Positions 5,156 through 14,023 of a stretch of 17,527 nucleotides of DNA are shown here, one piece after another (position 1 is the stretch's first letter; each line of letters opens with the position of its first letter). The stretch comes from an uncultured Bacteroides sp. (GTDB lineage: Bacteria; Bacteroidota; Bacteroidia; Bacteroidales; Bacteroidaceae). The translations under genes and the position numbers were made by a program. Below the pieces are notes generated by a model. The model saw only the letters and a program-made list of their open reading frames with translations. It made no database searches and was not told the DNA's origin. The stretch is taken from the NCBI GenBank assembly GCA_902492205.1, contig CABUKU010000042.1, positions 1 through 17,527 on the forward strand, written 5' to 3'.

Positions 5156-7714
5156 TTAGAACCAACGAACATAACAGAAGTCCTGACGATGAGGAAGATC
5201 TGCATTCTTAGGATACATACGATAAGCTACCTTAAAGCTTCCTGAATTAGACAAATTATACTTCGTTGTGAAAGTATATAAGTCACCTTCTTTCTTTACC
5301 AACTCAAAGTCTTCTGTCGAATAAACTCTTTGACGACCGTCTTTGTCAGCATAAGTAGTAACCAATTCAATACCAACAGCATTGTCCAGTCCTTTTTCAT
5401 CAACTACGACTGTTACAGTATATTCTTTTCCTGCTTCGAAAGCATTGTGTGTATCGTCTTGTACTTCAACAGATTTAATTTCAATCTGATCCCACTTAGC
5501 AACAACATCTTCTTTCCAAGCAGCAATTTCTTTTGCTTTCAAGTTATCTTTTGCGGAAAGCGCAGCAAAACGTTTAGCCATCTTGTTATAGAACTTGCTA
5601 TAATAATCGTCAAGCTGTCTCTTCATTGTATAGTGAGGAGCAATCTTAGCAATAGAATTCTTAACGTATTTCACCCAACCTTCCGAATATCCTTTCTTGT
5701 TACGTGCATAATACAACGGAAGAATTTCACCTTCTAATATTGCATAAATTGTAGCAGCGTCAAGTTGATCTTGATATTCTTGATTCTGGTATGTACGTTT
5801 TTCAGTCAATGCCCATCCCGCACCTTCACGATAGCCTTCAAGCCACCAACCGTCGAGTACGGAGAAGTTCAATACACCATTCATCAAAGCTTTTTCACCA
5901 GATGTACCGGATGCTTCCAAAGGACGAGTCGGAGTGTTTAACCAAATATCAACACCGGATACCAGACGGCGAGCCAATGTCATATCATAGTTTTCCAAGA
6001 AAATAATCTTTCCAAGGAATTCCGGACGACGAGAAATTTCAATGATTCTCTTAATCAATCCTTGTCCTGCTCCATCATGCGGGTGAGCCTTACCTGTGAA
6101 GATAAACTGTACCGGATAATCAGGGTTATTTACGATCTTAGATAAACGTTCCAAGTCGGTAAACAACAAGTGAGCACGTTTGTAAGTGGCAAAACGACGA
6201 CCGAAACCGATTAACAAAGCGTTTGGGTTAATCTTATCCAACAAAGAAACAATGCGTGAAGGATCTCCCTGATTGTTCAACCAAGTTTCACGGAACTGTT
6301 TACGGATATAGTCAACCAATTTATTCTTTAATGCTAAACGGGTATTCCAGATTTCTTCATCTGCAACATTGTATATAGCTTCCCAAATCTTCTGATTTGA
6401 TTGATCGTATAAGAAATTAGGATCAAAATGCTTAGCATAAAGTTTCTTCCATTCGGTAGCACTCCAAGTTGGGAAGTGAACACCGTTAGTAACATATCCC
6501 ACATGGCTTTCTTCAGGGAAGTAACCTTTCCAGATTGAAGAAAACATTTCCTGAGATACTTTTCCATGTAACCAACTCACACCGTTAACTTCCTGAGAAG
6601 TGTTGCAAGCAAATACAGACATACAGAAACGTTCACCCTTATCTCCGGGATTATTACGTCCCAAGTCCATCAAGTCATCCCAGCTAATACCCATCTTTGC
6701 AGGATAGCCTCCCATGTACTTACCAAACAGACCTTCATCGAAATAGTCGTGTCCTGCAGGAACCGGAGTATGTACAGTATATAATGAAGATGCACGAACC
6801 AACTCGATAGCCTGATCGAATGTTAATCCGGTAGCTACATAATCACAAATACGCTGAACATTAATAAGAGCAGCATGTCCTTCGTTGCAATGATATACAT
6901 TCTTCTTGATTCCAAGAGCCTTCAAAGTAAGCATACCACCGATACCCAACAAGATTTCTTGCTTCAAACGGTTTTCCCAATCACCACCATAAAGTTGGTA
7001 AGTAATAGGACGGTCATATTCGCTATTCATTTCATTGTCCGTGTCAAGCAAATAAAGAGTAATTCTACCAACATTTACTTTCCAGATATATGCATGAACA
7101 AAATAGTTCATATAAGGAACGTCTACAATTAACGGATCGCCATTGGCATCCATCACTCTTTCAATAGGAAGGCTACCGAAGTTCTGGGCTTCGTAATTAG
7201 CAATCTGCTGTCCATCCATAGAAAGAGTCTGAGTAAAGTAACCATAACGATATAAGAAACCAACAGCACACAAATCTACATTACTATCGGATGCTTCTTT
7301 TAAATAGTCACCGGCCAATACTCCAAGACCTCCTGAATATATTTTCAAAACGCTTGTTAAACCATATTCCATACTGAAATATGCAACAGAAGGACGTTTT
7401 TTATCGGGTTCAACGTTCATATAAGCAGTGAACTTATCAAAAACATCGTTCATCCTCTTAACAATAGCTTTGTCCTTTGCCAAAGCTTCCATCTTTTCAT
7501 AGCTCAGTTTTTCCAAAAGAGCTACCGGATTCTGACCAGCCTCTTTCCATAAAGCAGGATCTAAATCTCTGAAAAGTTCTGTTGCTTCATAATTCCAAGC
7601 CCACCAAATATTACGTGCTAAAATCTCAAGTTTCTGTAATTCTTCGGGAACATTAGATTTTACAGTTATTTCCCTCCAATTAGGAGCGTTTACATTACTT
7701 ACTTTAACCTGCAT
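5156..7714 (-). CDS. glgP: alpha-glucan (glycogen) phosphorylase, GT35, TIGR02094 type
   Basis: This cytoplasmic PLP-dependent enzyme releases glucose-1-phosphate from glycogen or maltodextrin. The 852 residues begin with a DUF3417-type N-terminal domain (about 15-100, ILARNIWWAWN at 31-41). The GT35 core follows, with YHCNEGHAAL (274-283), GYVTNGVH (406-413), GFGRRFATYKRAH (503-515) and FTGKAHPHD (539-547). The PLP site is EASGTSGEK, placing the Schiff-base lysine at K608, followed by SVLDGWWLEGY (618-628). A beta-rich C-terminal extension (about 742-852) lies beyond the catalytic core and may bind glucan or mediate assembly; that is inference. The start ATG at 7712-7714 is 31 bases downstream of the glycogen synthase stop with no terminator between, so the two form one operon. 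Confidence 0.96.
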   Translation of the reverse strand: MQVKVSNVNAPNWREITVKSNVPEELQKLEILARNIWWAWNYEATELFRDLDPALWKEAGQNPVALLEKLSYEKMEALAKDKAIVKRMNDVFDKFTAYMNVEPDKKRPSVAYFSMEYGLTSVLKIYSGGLGVLAGDYLKEASDSNVDLCAVGFLYRYGYFTQTLSMDGQQIANYEAQNFGSLPIERVMDANGDPLIVDVPYMNYFVHAYIWKVNVGRITLYLLDTDNEMNSEYDRPITYQLYGGDWENRLKQEILLGIGGMLTLKALGIKKNVYHCNEGHAALINVQRICDYVATGLTFDQAIELVRASSLYTVHTPVPAGHDYFDEGLFGKYMGGYPAKMGISWDDLMDLGRNNPGDKGERFCMSVFACNTSQEVNGVSWLHGKVSQEMFSSIWKGYFPEESHVGYVTNGVHFPTWSATEWKKLYAKHFDPNFLYDQSNQKIWEAIYNVADEEIWNTRLALKNKLVDYIRKQFRETWLNNQGDPSRIVSLLDKINPNALLIGFGRRFATYKRAHLLFTDLERLSKIVNNPDYPVQFIFTGKAHPHDGAGQGLIKRIIEISRRPEFLGKIIFLENYDMTLARRLVSGVDIWLNTPTRPLEASGTSGEKALMNGVLNFSVLDGWWLEGYREGAGWALTEKRTYQNQEYQDQLDAATIYAILEGEILPLYYARNKKGYSEGWVKYVKNSIAKIAPHYTMKRQLDDYYSKFYNKMAKRFAALSAKDNLKAKEIAAWKEDVVAKWDQIEIKSVEVQDDTHNAFEAGKEYTVTVVVDEKGLDNAVGIELVTTYADKDGRQRVYSTEDFELVKKEGDLYTFTTKYNLSNSGSFKVAYRMYPKNADLPHRQDFCYVRWF

Positions 7715-7745
7715 AATGTTTCAATTTATTTTTGGTAATTAATAT

Positions 7746-9407
7746 CTATTTTAAAAGGCGTTTTTGAGCATTGCGTAAAGCTATGTCATAAGCCTCATTA
7801 TAATACTTTATAAAATGTTTCCATAAAGCTTTCTCGGCAATGTCAGCAGCCGATTTGCGAATGGATTCTACTTCAGTTGCTTCTTTCTGCGAGAAAACAA
7901 TAATATTTTCTTTTAGTACATCCGCAACTTCAGAATAGTTATAATCCGAACGATGAATTACTTCTACCCCACTATCAAGTCCATTATATTCTTTCAACGA
8001 CTTAGCCCAAAGTCCAAATCCGGCCAAATCCGTTGTTATAGTAGGAACTTTGAAAGCTATGCTTTCAAGCGGAGTATATCCCCACGGTTCATAATAAGAT
8101 GCATAAACACTCATATCCTGACCTATGAGAATATCATAATAATCCATATTAAAGATGCCGTCTTTTCCGTCCAGATAACAAGGTACAAAAATTACTTTAA
8201 CCTTATCATTCACACTGTTCGCCATATTCAGATATTTCATCATATCCAATACTTGGTCGTGACTCATATTGTGTAACCAATGAGTAATGTATGGCCCTTC
8301 AAGAGGAGTATCGAAAGTTTCTTTGCTTTTCAATCTTTCAACCAAATCTTTACGGGGTTCTGCTACCCACCCGGGAACATTAATATAAGCTACTACATCC
8401 TTATCCAGATTTTTATCGCGGTTCAAGCGATTTAAAGCTTCAAGAAATACATTGATTCCTTTATTTCTAAACTCATAACGTCCACTGGTTCCGATTAATA
8501 ACGTATCGTCACCTAAATTAGTTCCCAATAACTTATTGGCAACATTCAGCATAGCCGCACGAGCTCTTTTTCGTTTAGTAATAAAGTTTCTTCCTTTAGG
8601 AACAAAATCATTTTCAAAACCATTCATAAGCACTACATCCGCAGCCTTATCCAATAGTTCTTTACATTCCGTATTGGTTATTTCGCTCACAGTAGTGAAA
8701 CAATCCACGTGATGTGCTGTTTGCTTTTCTATGGAGTGTTTTGATTCCATATTAAGTTCACGTGCCATCTGATCGCCATTATAAGCAAAGAGATAATCAT
8801 AAAGAGGTTTCTTATTTCCTGCTATCGAACGACCAATTGAAGTAGCATGTGTCGTAAAGATAGTAGCAATAGCAGGAACATTTGTCTGAATGTAAAGTGC
8901 TCCCATACCTGTCATCCACTCATGGAACTGAGCAACGACACTATCCGTTTCTGTAAGATTATATTTATAGAAACTTTCTATTACTTTACCTGAAGCATAA
9001 GCAAACATGGATGATTCGTCATAATCGCCATAACCATGAAGAGAGTCTACCTGATAAAGATTCCACATATCAGTATAGATTTCATCTTTCTGAGCAAAGT
9101 AAGAATGAAAATCCACTAGAATAACAATCGGATTGCCCGGTATATTCCAACGGCCTACACGAACAGATAGTTTTTCTTTTTCTTCGGCATGTCTTTTCCA
9201 TGCAGCACAAAGATTATCAGACTCAATAAACAAAGGATTCTCTTTACCTTTCCACACATCAGGGCCTATGAATATGACCTTGTCTCTATGACTTTCCTGT
9301 AAAGTCTTTGCCCTGGTTGATAAAACGGTATATATGCCTCCTACTTTATTACAGACTTCCCAACTTACTTCGAAGATGTAATCAGGAGATAATTGTTGAT
9401 TTATCAT
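7746..9407 (-). CDS. glycogen synthase, GT3 (eukaryote-like) family
   Basis: This 553-residue cytoplasmic glycosyltransferase extends alpha-1,4-glucan from a nucleotide sugar. It is GT3-like rather than the usual bacterial GT5 GlgA: KVGGIYTVL (21-29), an FHEWMTG segment (161-167), GTSGRYEFRNKGI (306-318) and SYYEPWGYTPLES (437-449), all as in yeast and animal glycogen synthase. The C-terminal helix that carries the glucose-6-phosphate arginine cluster in eukaryotes reads VESIRKSAADIAEK here (513-526), with a single arginine, so that allosteric control is probably absent. I chose the ATG at 9405-9407 (MINQQL). A longer reading from 9443 would begin inside the predicted promoter and add twelve unconserved residues. 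It is the first gene of a two-gene operon with glgP. Confidence 0.93.
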   Translation of the reverse strand: MINQQLSPDYIFEVSWEVCNKVGGIYTVLSTRAKTLQESHRDKVIFIGPDVWKGKENPLFIESDNLCAAWKRHAEEKEKLSVRVGRWNIPGNPIVILVDFHSYFAQKDEIYTDMWNLYQVDSLHGYGDYDESSMFAYASGKVIESFYKYNLTETDSVVAQFHEWMTGMGALYIQTNVPAIATIFTTHATSIGRSIAGNKKPLYDYLFAYNGDQMARELNMESKHSIEKQTAHHVDCFTTVSEITNTECKELLDKAADVVLMNGFENDFVPKGRNFITKRKRARAAMLNVANKLLGTNLGDDTLLIGTSGRYEFRNKGINVFLEALNRLNRDKNLDKDVVAYINVPGWVAEPRKDLVERLKSKETFDTPLEGPYITHWLHNMSHDQVLDMMKYLNMANSVNDKVKVIFVPCYLDGKDGIFNMDYYDILIGQDMSVYASYYEPWGYTPLESIAFKVPTITTDLAGFGLWAKSLKEYNGLDSGVEVIHRSDYNYSEVADVLKENIIVFSQKEATEVESIRKSAADIAEKALWKHFIKYYNEAYDIALRNAQKRLLK

Positions 9408-9440
9408 TATTCTAATATAAAAACATATTTGTTTGCGATG

Positions 9441-9448
9441 CAAAAGTA
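9441..9448 (-). promoter_or_regulatory. putative -7 element for the glycogen operon
   Basis: The minus strand reads TACTTTTG, an exact TAnnTTTG match, 33 bases upstream of the chosen ATG. A start site about seven bases on leaves a leader near 27 nt and places the alternative ATG at 9443 outside the transcript. No good -33 TTTG is seen. The rest of the 9408-9637 gap is AT-rich with no other structure I can support. Confidence 0.5.
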
Positions 9449-9637
9449 CATAATTCTAACGACATAACTAAATAAGTTTGAGAATTTATACTAAATAAAA
9501 ATTAAGTAATCGTTTGCATAACAGATAGAAAGCGCCTATTCATAAGGGTTTCAGATATACAGGAGATACTTAAATCAAGTAAAAGACTTTTTAAATAAAA
9601 AATATCAAAATGTAATGTAGATTGGACAAAATAATAA

Positions 9638-9671
9638 AAAAACCGGAGAAACTGGTGTCTCTCCGGTTTTT
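9638..9671 (-). terminator. V-ATPase operon terminator
   Basis: AAAAACCGGAGA (9638-9649) pairs exactly with TCTCCGGTTTTT (9660-9671) around a 10-base loop. On the minus strand it is followed by a U-rich tract (TTATTATTTT). It lies 22 bases past the atpK stop. Confidence 0.92.
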
Positions 9672-9693
9672 GCCTATGATGCCTTTATACTGA

Positions 9694-10158
9694 TTATGCA
9701 GCCAGTGCAGAACCCATTAGGAAAGTAGCAGCCAAAGCTACGATTGCGTAAAGTTCCGGAAATACAGCAAGGATCAAAGTATTACCAAAAACGTTATGTC
9801 CTTGTCCAATTGCAGCAATGCCATTGGCACAAACTTGTCCCTGACGGATAGCAGAGAACAAAGCAACAAGACCTAATGCAATACCTGCACCAAGCACCGC
9901 TGCTGCCTGAATACCTGTAATAGACGGAGTCAATACGTTAAAAATACTTTGGAACATAAAATATCCGGCAAATCCGTAAAGTCCCTGTGTACCGGGAAGA
10001 GCTGTTAACACCAAAAAGTTACCAAATGCACTATCATTCTTCTTCAAAGCTCCGATAGCAGCATTACCTGCAATGGTTACTCCGTATGCACTTCCAATAC
10101 CTGATAATCCAACCATAATTGCGATGCCGATGTAGGCAATCAATAAATTCATTTCCAT
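9694..10158 (-). CDS. atpK: V-type ATPase subunit K (proteolipid rotor ring), Na+-type signature
   Basis: This 154-residue membrane protein has four helices formed from two duplicated hairpins, and makes the ion-carrying rotor ring. Helix 2 contains LPGTQGLYGF (54-63) and helix 4 contains FPELYAI (133-139), where E135 is the single ion-binding carboxylate. Compared with Enterococcus hirae NtpK, the Na+ ligands L61, T64, Q65, Q110 and E139 correspond to L54, T57, Q58, Q106 and E135, with the gating tyrosine at Y61. This predicts Na+ rather than H+ transport, as an inference from conservation. The annotated ATG is 10156-10158; another ATG at 10150-10152 (MNLL) is equally plausible. It is the last gene of the operon, 29 bases after atpI and followed by the terminator at 9638-9671. 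Confidence 0.95.
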   Translation of the reverse strand: MEMNLLIAYIGIAIMVGLSGIGSAYGVTIAGNAAIGALKKNDSAFGNFLVLTALPGTQGLYGFAGYFMFQSIFNVLTPSITGIQAAAVLGAGIALGLVALFSAIRQGQVCANGIAAIGQGHNVFGNTLILAVFPELYAIVALAATFLMGSALAA

Positions 10159-10187
10159 AATTAGTTATTTTATTGTTTTGTTTTTAA

Positions 10188-11993
10188 TTAATTCTTAAAT
10201 GGTTTGTACTCTTTTCCTCCTCCTTCATAACCGGAGTTCTTAAAGAATTCTACAAAAGTTAAACGCATCGGGTGAACCATAGCACCTAATACGTTCATAA
10301 ACATATTTATCGAGTGGCCGATAAGGAATATAAGAACCATCACTATCGGACCTGCAACAGCATTATCTGGACTCATACCCACAGCCAAGCTATTAAATAC
10401 ACTTGCCAAGATACCACCTGAAAGTCCTAAGGCGAACAAACGTACATAGGATAAAACATCCCCCAACAGTCCTGTTGCCATGTTATAAGTATCCCATAAT
10501 CCCAAACCGAAGTTCAACAAAGGATTCTTACCCGGACTGTTAAAGAAGAAGATCATGATTGCTGCAATACATAATACAATAAGGTGTGCCGTACCTCCCA
10601 TCGGCATAACTGCCGGGAACAAAAATGCAAAAGCAACACTTATTAGCAATATAATCCATCCAACAGTAGCGACAGCATATTTAAAGCCAAACTGGATTGT
10701 TTGGTTCGCAGCCTTTAGAATCATACCAAAAATAATCTGGACAGCTCCCAATATCAAAGAAAGATTAAACATCCATTGATTATCAAGGAAAACCAAATCT
10801 TTCAGTTTCTTAAAGAAAGGTATATCCAAATTATACAAATTGAATCCAAAGAATGTACCTGTCAGGAAACCACAGAAAAAAGTGGACGTTCCCAATATTT
10901 GCACTAATGTAAGAATCGGTTTCATTGAATCACTAATATTCTTTGCAAAAATGCGATACAGTGTCACTCCAAGCACCATGAACAATCCATAACCGGAATC
11001 CCCCAAACACAGTCCAAAGAAGACCATAAAGAAAGGACCAAAGAACGGAGTAAGATCGAGTTCATTATACTTTGGAAGCATATACAGCTTACAGATAGGT
11101 TCGAATAATCTAAAGAAACCTTTATTATTCAATTCAATAGGAACATTATCTTCCGGAGTTGGATCTGAAACCTCATAATAAACATTCTGTTTTTCCAGAA
11201 AATCTACTATTTCATCTATCTTAGAAGCGGGTGCCCACCCTTGCAATAACATCAACTTGTCTGCTGCAACATGCTCTGTATTCAAAATCACCTTGGAAAG
11301 CTCAATTTTGGAATGTACTTCTTTCTGTGCTGCCTGCAAAGAAAGAATACTTTCTTCTGCTATTACTTTCAGCTTATTATCCGCTTTCCCTAATTTTTCT
11401 AAAGCCTCTTTATACAAAGCCTCCAATCGAGTTAAGGAGTTAGCAGGCAATTTTGCTGTCTCCACTTCCAACTCCGGCAACTCACCAGGTTTAGTTATAG
11501 TGATAAAGTAAATTTTAGAACCGATACGATTTATCTCAATCGCATTATACTCTTCCAACCATTCGTCTTTGAACTGACTTTCCGTACAAATATAAAAGTC
11601 AATCTGAAAACCCGCTTCTTGCAAACGTTTTACCGAAGCCGGATCAAAATCTCCCCATACCTCAAGGCTATCACGCTCCTTGGCATACATTTGGAGTTGT
11701 TGATTCAAATGTGCCTTTTCATTCAAAATCTTATCTACTTCTTCCAAAATCTTTTGACCAAAAGCAATATCTGCCGTTTGTTCATGTAATTCAGCATTCA
11801 GATTTTGAAGTAATTTCAGTGTAGCTGCATATCTGCCGGAAAGCTTTATGTTTTCCTGGAGTTCGGTATTTTCAGCCGTTCCCTGCATTTTTTCTGCAAC
11901 ATGAACTACACCCAAATTACGGATATTCTGCAAGAACTCCTCATATTCCTTATGGTAAACAAGGAAGGTAAGTTTCTTCATTTTCGTAATCAT
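10188..11993 (-). CDS. atpI: V-type ATPase subunit I (a-subunit, stator channel)
   Basis: This 601-residue membrane subunit forms the ion half-channels against the K ring and ties the peripheral stalk to the membrane. The first 310 residues are hydrophilic with long coiled coils (about 40-110 and 185-235). The C-terminal half has about seven or eight hydrophobic segments beginning near residue 317 (FFGPFFMVFFG). The conserved arginine that faces the rotor carboxylate is R518 in GDVLSYVRLFALGLSGG (511-527). The start ATG at 11991-11993 overlaps the atpD stop codon as ATGA, indicating translational coupling. An alternative start at MKKL (four codons on) matches common family starts. Confidence 0.95.
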   Translation of the reverse strand: MITKMKKLTFLVYHKEYEEFLQNIRNLGVVHVAEKMQGTAENTELQENIKLSGRYAATLKLLQNLNAELHEQTADIAFGQKILEEVDKILNEKAHLNQQLQMYAKERDSLEVWGDFDPASVKRLQEAGFQIDFYICTESQFKDEWLEEYNAIEINRIGSKIYFITITKPGELPELEVETAKLPANSLTRLEALYKEALEKLGKADNKLKVIAEESILSLQAAQKEVHSKIELSKVILNTEHVAADKLMLLQGWAPASKIDEIVDFLEKQNVYYEVSDPTPEDNVPIELNNKGFFRLFEPICKLYMLPKYNELDLTPFFGPFFMVFFGLCLGDSGYGLFMVLGVTLYRIFAKNISDSMKPILTLVQILGTSTFFCGFLTGTFFGFNLYNLDIPFFKKLKDLVFLDNQWMFNLSLILGAVQIIFGMILKAANQTIQFGFKYAVATVGWIILLISVAFAFLFPAVMPMGGTAHLIVLCIAAIMIFFFNSPGKNPLLNFGLGLWDTYNMATGLLGDVLSYVRLFALGLSGGILASVFNSLAVGMSPDNAVAGPIVMVLIFLIGHSINMFMNVLGAMVHPMRLTFVEFFKNSGYEGGGKEYKPFKN

Positions 11994-12595
11994 GCCTCTT
12001 CCTCCTTTCTTTTCTCCTGCAGAGATTTAAGTATCTTTTGTGAAGACTTAGACAAGTTTTCTTCGTCTTCCATGAATCGTTTTATCTTACGCAAAGCGTC
12101 CTGATAACCCGGTATCTGCACCTTCTCAAAAAGATTTACTTTCTGAGTAGTTTTTTTGCGTGCATGTTCCAGTAAGTTCAACTTAGCCTGCATAAATTCC
12201 CTCTCAATTGCCGTATGTGCAAGTTTTTTCAATAGCTGTATTCCATCATAATACCATTTAGGACTACTGAACATGCTGAACGGACGTATATCAAAATCTA
12301 TATTCTCGAGAACGGGAACCCTCACGCCGGCTATTTTTTTTATTCCAAGATGAACATCACTCACTTTAATCAATGAAGGATCGAATTCATTCCAAAGTGC
12401 GAACATGGCTTCATATTCCTGGATTTGTTTCTCCAGCCTAACCTCCAATTCAACGGTTTCACTCTTGCAACGCTTCACTTCCATACGCAAAGCACTTTCC
12501 TTACTTTTAATGATGGGAAGTGTACGCATACGAATTTTTAGCTGCTTGTCGAGCTGCTGAAACGAGGTTTTATTATATTGAAATTTTATAGCCAT
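11990..12595 (-). CDS. atpD: V-type ATPase subunit D (central rotor shaft)
   Basis: This 201-residue protein is the rotating shaft, equivalent to F-ATPase gamma, which couples A3B3 hydrolysis to the K ring. It is almost wholly helical: the N-terminal helix has LKIRMRTLPIIKSKESAL (19-36). The C-terminal helix has the family pattern KKTTQKVNLFEKVQIPGY (146-163), followed by a charged coil. It follows atpB after a 106-base gap filled by a 22-bp repeat array, and overlaps atpI by four bases. It is needed once per complex whereas A and B are needed three times, so the array is in a position where it could set expression ratios; that is inference. Confidence 0.94.
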   Translation of the reverse strand: MAIKFQYNKTSFQQLDKQLKIRMRTLPIIKSKESALRMEVKRCKSETVELEVRLEKQIQEYEAMFALWNEFDPSLIKVSDVHLGIKKIAGVRVPVLENIDFDIRPFSMFSSPKWYYDGIQLLKKLAHTAIEREFMQAKLNLLEHARKKTTQKVNLFEKVQIPGYQDALRKIKRFMEDEENLSKSSQKILKSLQEKRKEEEA

Positions 12596-12618
12596 ATTTC
12601 TATTTTAATCGGTAATTA

Positions 12619-12706
12619 AAAACGACTGGACGTTTCAACTAAAACGTAAGGACGTTTTCCTCAAAACGTATGGACATCTTATCCAAAACGTCCGTACATC
12701 TTTATT
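12619..12706. repeat. four tandem 22-bp dyad repeats between atpB and atpD
   Basis: Units start with AAAACG at 12619, 12641, 12663 and 12685, an exact 22-base period. The consensus is about AAAACGTANGGACGTTTT plus four variable bases. Unit 2 has perfect 7-base arms, AAAACGT (12641-12647) and ACGTTTT (12652-12658). Units 3 and 4 have degraded right arms (ACATCTT), and unit 4 overlaps the atpB stop codon. The array almost fills the only large gap in the operon. Units abut with no spacers. Confidence 0.85.
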
Positions 12707-14021
12707 TCTTCCAATATTGGTCTATTAAGTCTTTCTTAATATTTACTTCTTCCGGACGGAAATACTTGCCAAATAATCCCCACGTAACATCTAGCATTTC
12801 CGTTGTATCCAAATTCACATCAATAGCCAACAACTGGTTAGCATAATCTTTGGCAAATGCCAATGTACGTTCATCATAATTGGTAAGGTCAAAACCATTT
12901 TCCATCTTAGTTTTGGCATTGGCAGCATCTGCATACAACCGAACAGCTGCATTCATTACCTGAGGATGGTCTTTACGAGTTTTTTTACCACTAACCAACT
13001 GTTTCAAACGAGACAATGAACGGAACGGATCGACAACAACTTTACCAATATCGCTATCACGACGCAAGAACAACTGCCCCTCAGTAATATAACCTGTATT
13101 ATCCGGCACTGCATGCGTAATATCACCACCCGACAAAGTAGTTACAGCAATAATTGTAATTGAACCTCCTTCCGGGAACTGTACTGCTTTTTCATATATC
13201 TTAGCCAAATCCGAATAGAGTGAACCCGGCATTGAATCCTTAGATGGAATCTGGTCCATACGGTTAGATACAATAGCTAACGCATCGGCATAGGAAGTCA
13301 TATCTGTAAGGAGAACCAAAACCTTCTCATTGTGTCCCACTGCAAAATATTCGGCAGCAGTCAATGCCATATCCGGAATCAACAAACGTTCTACCGGTGG
13401 ATTTTCTGTAGTATTTACAAAACTGACAATTCTATCCAAAGCTCCGGCATTTGAGAAGACATTCTTAAAGTAAAGGTAGTCATCATTTGTCATACCCATA
13501 CCTCCAAGAATAATCTTATCTGTTTCCGCACGCAAAGCTACGTTTGCCATAACCTGATTAAATGGCTGGTCGGGATCTGCAAAAAACGGTATTTTTTGTC
13601 CGGAAACCAATGTATTGTTAAGGTCAATACCGGCAATACCTGTTGCAATCAATTCTGAAGGCTGTTTACGGCGAACCGGATTCACAGACGGACCACCGAT
13701 CTCAACTTCGGTTCCTTCAATTTCAGGACCACCGTCAATCGGATCACCAAAGGCATTAAAGAACCGTCCCGCAAGTTGCTCGCTCACCTTTAATGTAGGA
13801 GCTTTACCCAAGAAAACGACTTCTGCATTTGTTGGAATACCTTCAGTTCCTTCAAACACCTGCAAAGTTACCTCGTCACCAGCAATTTTTACTACCTGTG
13901 CCAATTTTCCGTTCACAGTAGCTAACTCATCATACCCTACTCCTGTTGCTTTCAAAGCACAAGTAGCCTTGGTAATCTGATTTATTTTAGTGTATATTTT
14001 TTGAAATGCTTTTGTTGCCAT
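12702..14021 (-). CDS. atpB: V-type ATPase subunit B (non-catalytic)
   Basis: This 439-residue subunit alternates with A in the A3B3 head and completes the nucleotide site. It lacks a P-loop: the equivalent position reads SGQKIPFFADPDQPFNQV (140-157). The B-family signature SNRMDQIPSKDSMPGSLYSD is at 252-271. The arginine that reaches into the A-subunit site is likely R338 in FRSLSRLKQL (333-342). It begins two bases after the atpA stop, so translation of A and B is closely linked. Its first codons share a 13-base run with the start of atpA. The stop codon lies within the fourth 22-bp repeat unit. Confidence 0.97.
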   Translation of the reverse strand: MATKAFQKIYTKINQITKATCALKATGVGYDELATVNGKLAQVVKIAGDEVTLQVFEGTEGIPTNAEVVFLGKAPTLKVSEQLAGRFFNAFGDPIDGGPEIEGTEVEIGGPSVNPVRRKQPSELIATGIAGIDLNNTLVSGQKIPFFADPDQPFNQVMANVALRAETDKIILGGMGMTNDDYLYFKNVFSNAGALDRIVSFVNTTENPPVERLLIPDMALTAAEYFAVGHNEKVLVLLTDMTSYADALAIVSNRMDQIPSKDSMPGSLYSDLAKIYEKAVQFPEGGSITIIAVTTLSGGDITHAVPDNTGYITEGQLFLRRDSDIGKVVVDPFRSLSRLKQLVSGKKTRKDHPQVMNAAVRLYADAANAKTKMENGFDLTNYDERTLAFAKDYANQLLAIDVNLDTTEMLDVTWGLFGKYFRPEEVNIKKDLIDQYWKK

Positions 14022-14023
14022 AA

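Noticed and set aside
5330..5737. 135-residue plus-strand reading frame inside glgP
   Set aside because: It is antisense to an intact conserved gene, has a low-complexity Phe/Ser/Asn composition and no promoter or family resemblance.
9405..9443. Longer start for glycogen synthase at 9443 (adds MHRKQICFYIRI)
   Set aside because: The added codons overlap the predicted -7 element at 9441-9448 and are not family-like; MINQQLSPDYIFEVSWE at 9407 fits GT3 N-termini.
9408..9637. Possible small RNA or missing V-ATPase subunit gene in the gap
   Set aside because: No reading frame of useful length, no second terminator and no clear second promoter; only the glycogen operon -7 match is supportable.
12619..12706. 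CRISPR array
   Set aside because: Units abut with a 22-bp period, are degenerate and have no spacers, and no cas genes are present.
13615..13980. 121-residue plus-strand reading frame inside atpB
   Set aside because: It is the antisense shadow of a strongly conserved gene, with no independent evidence of expression.
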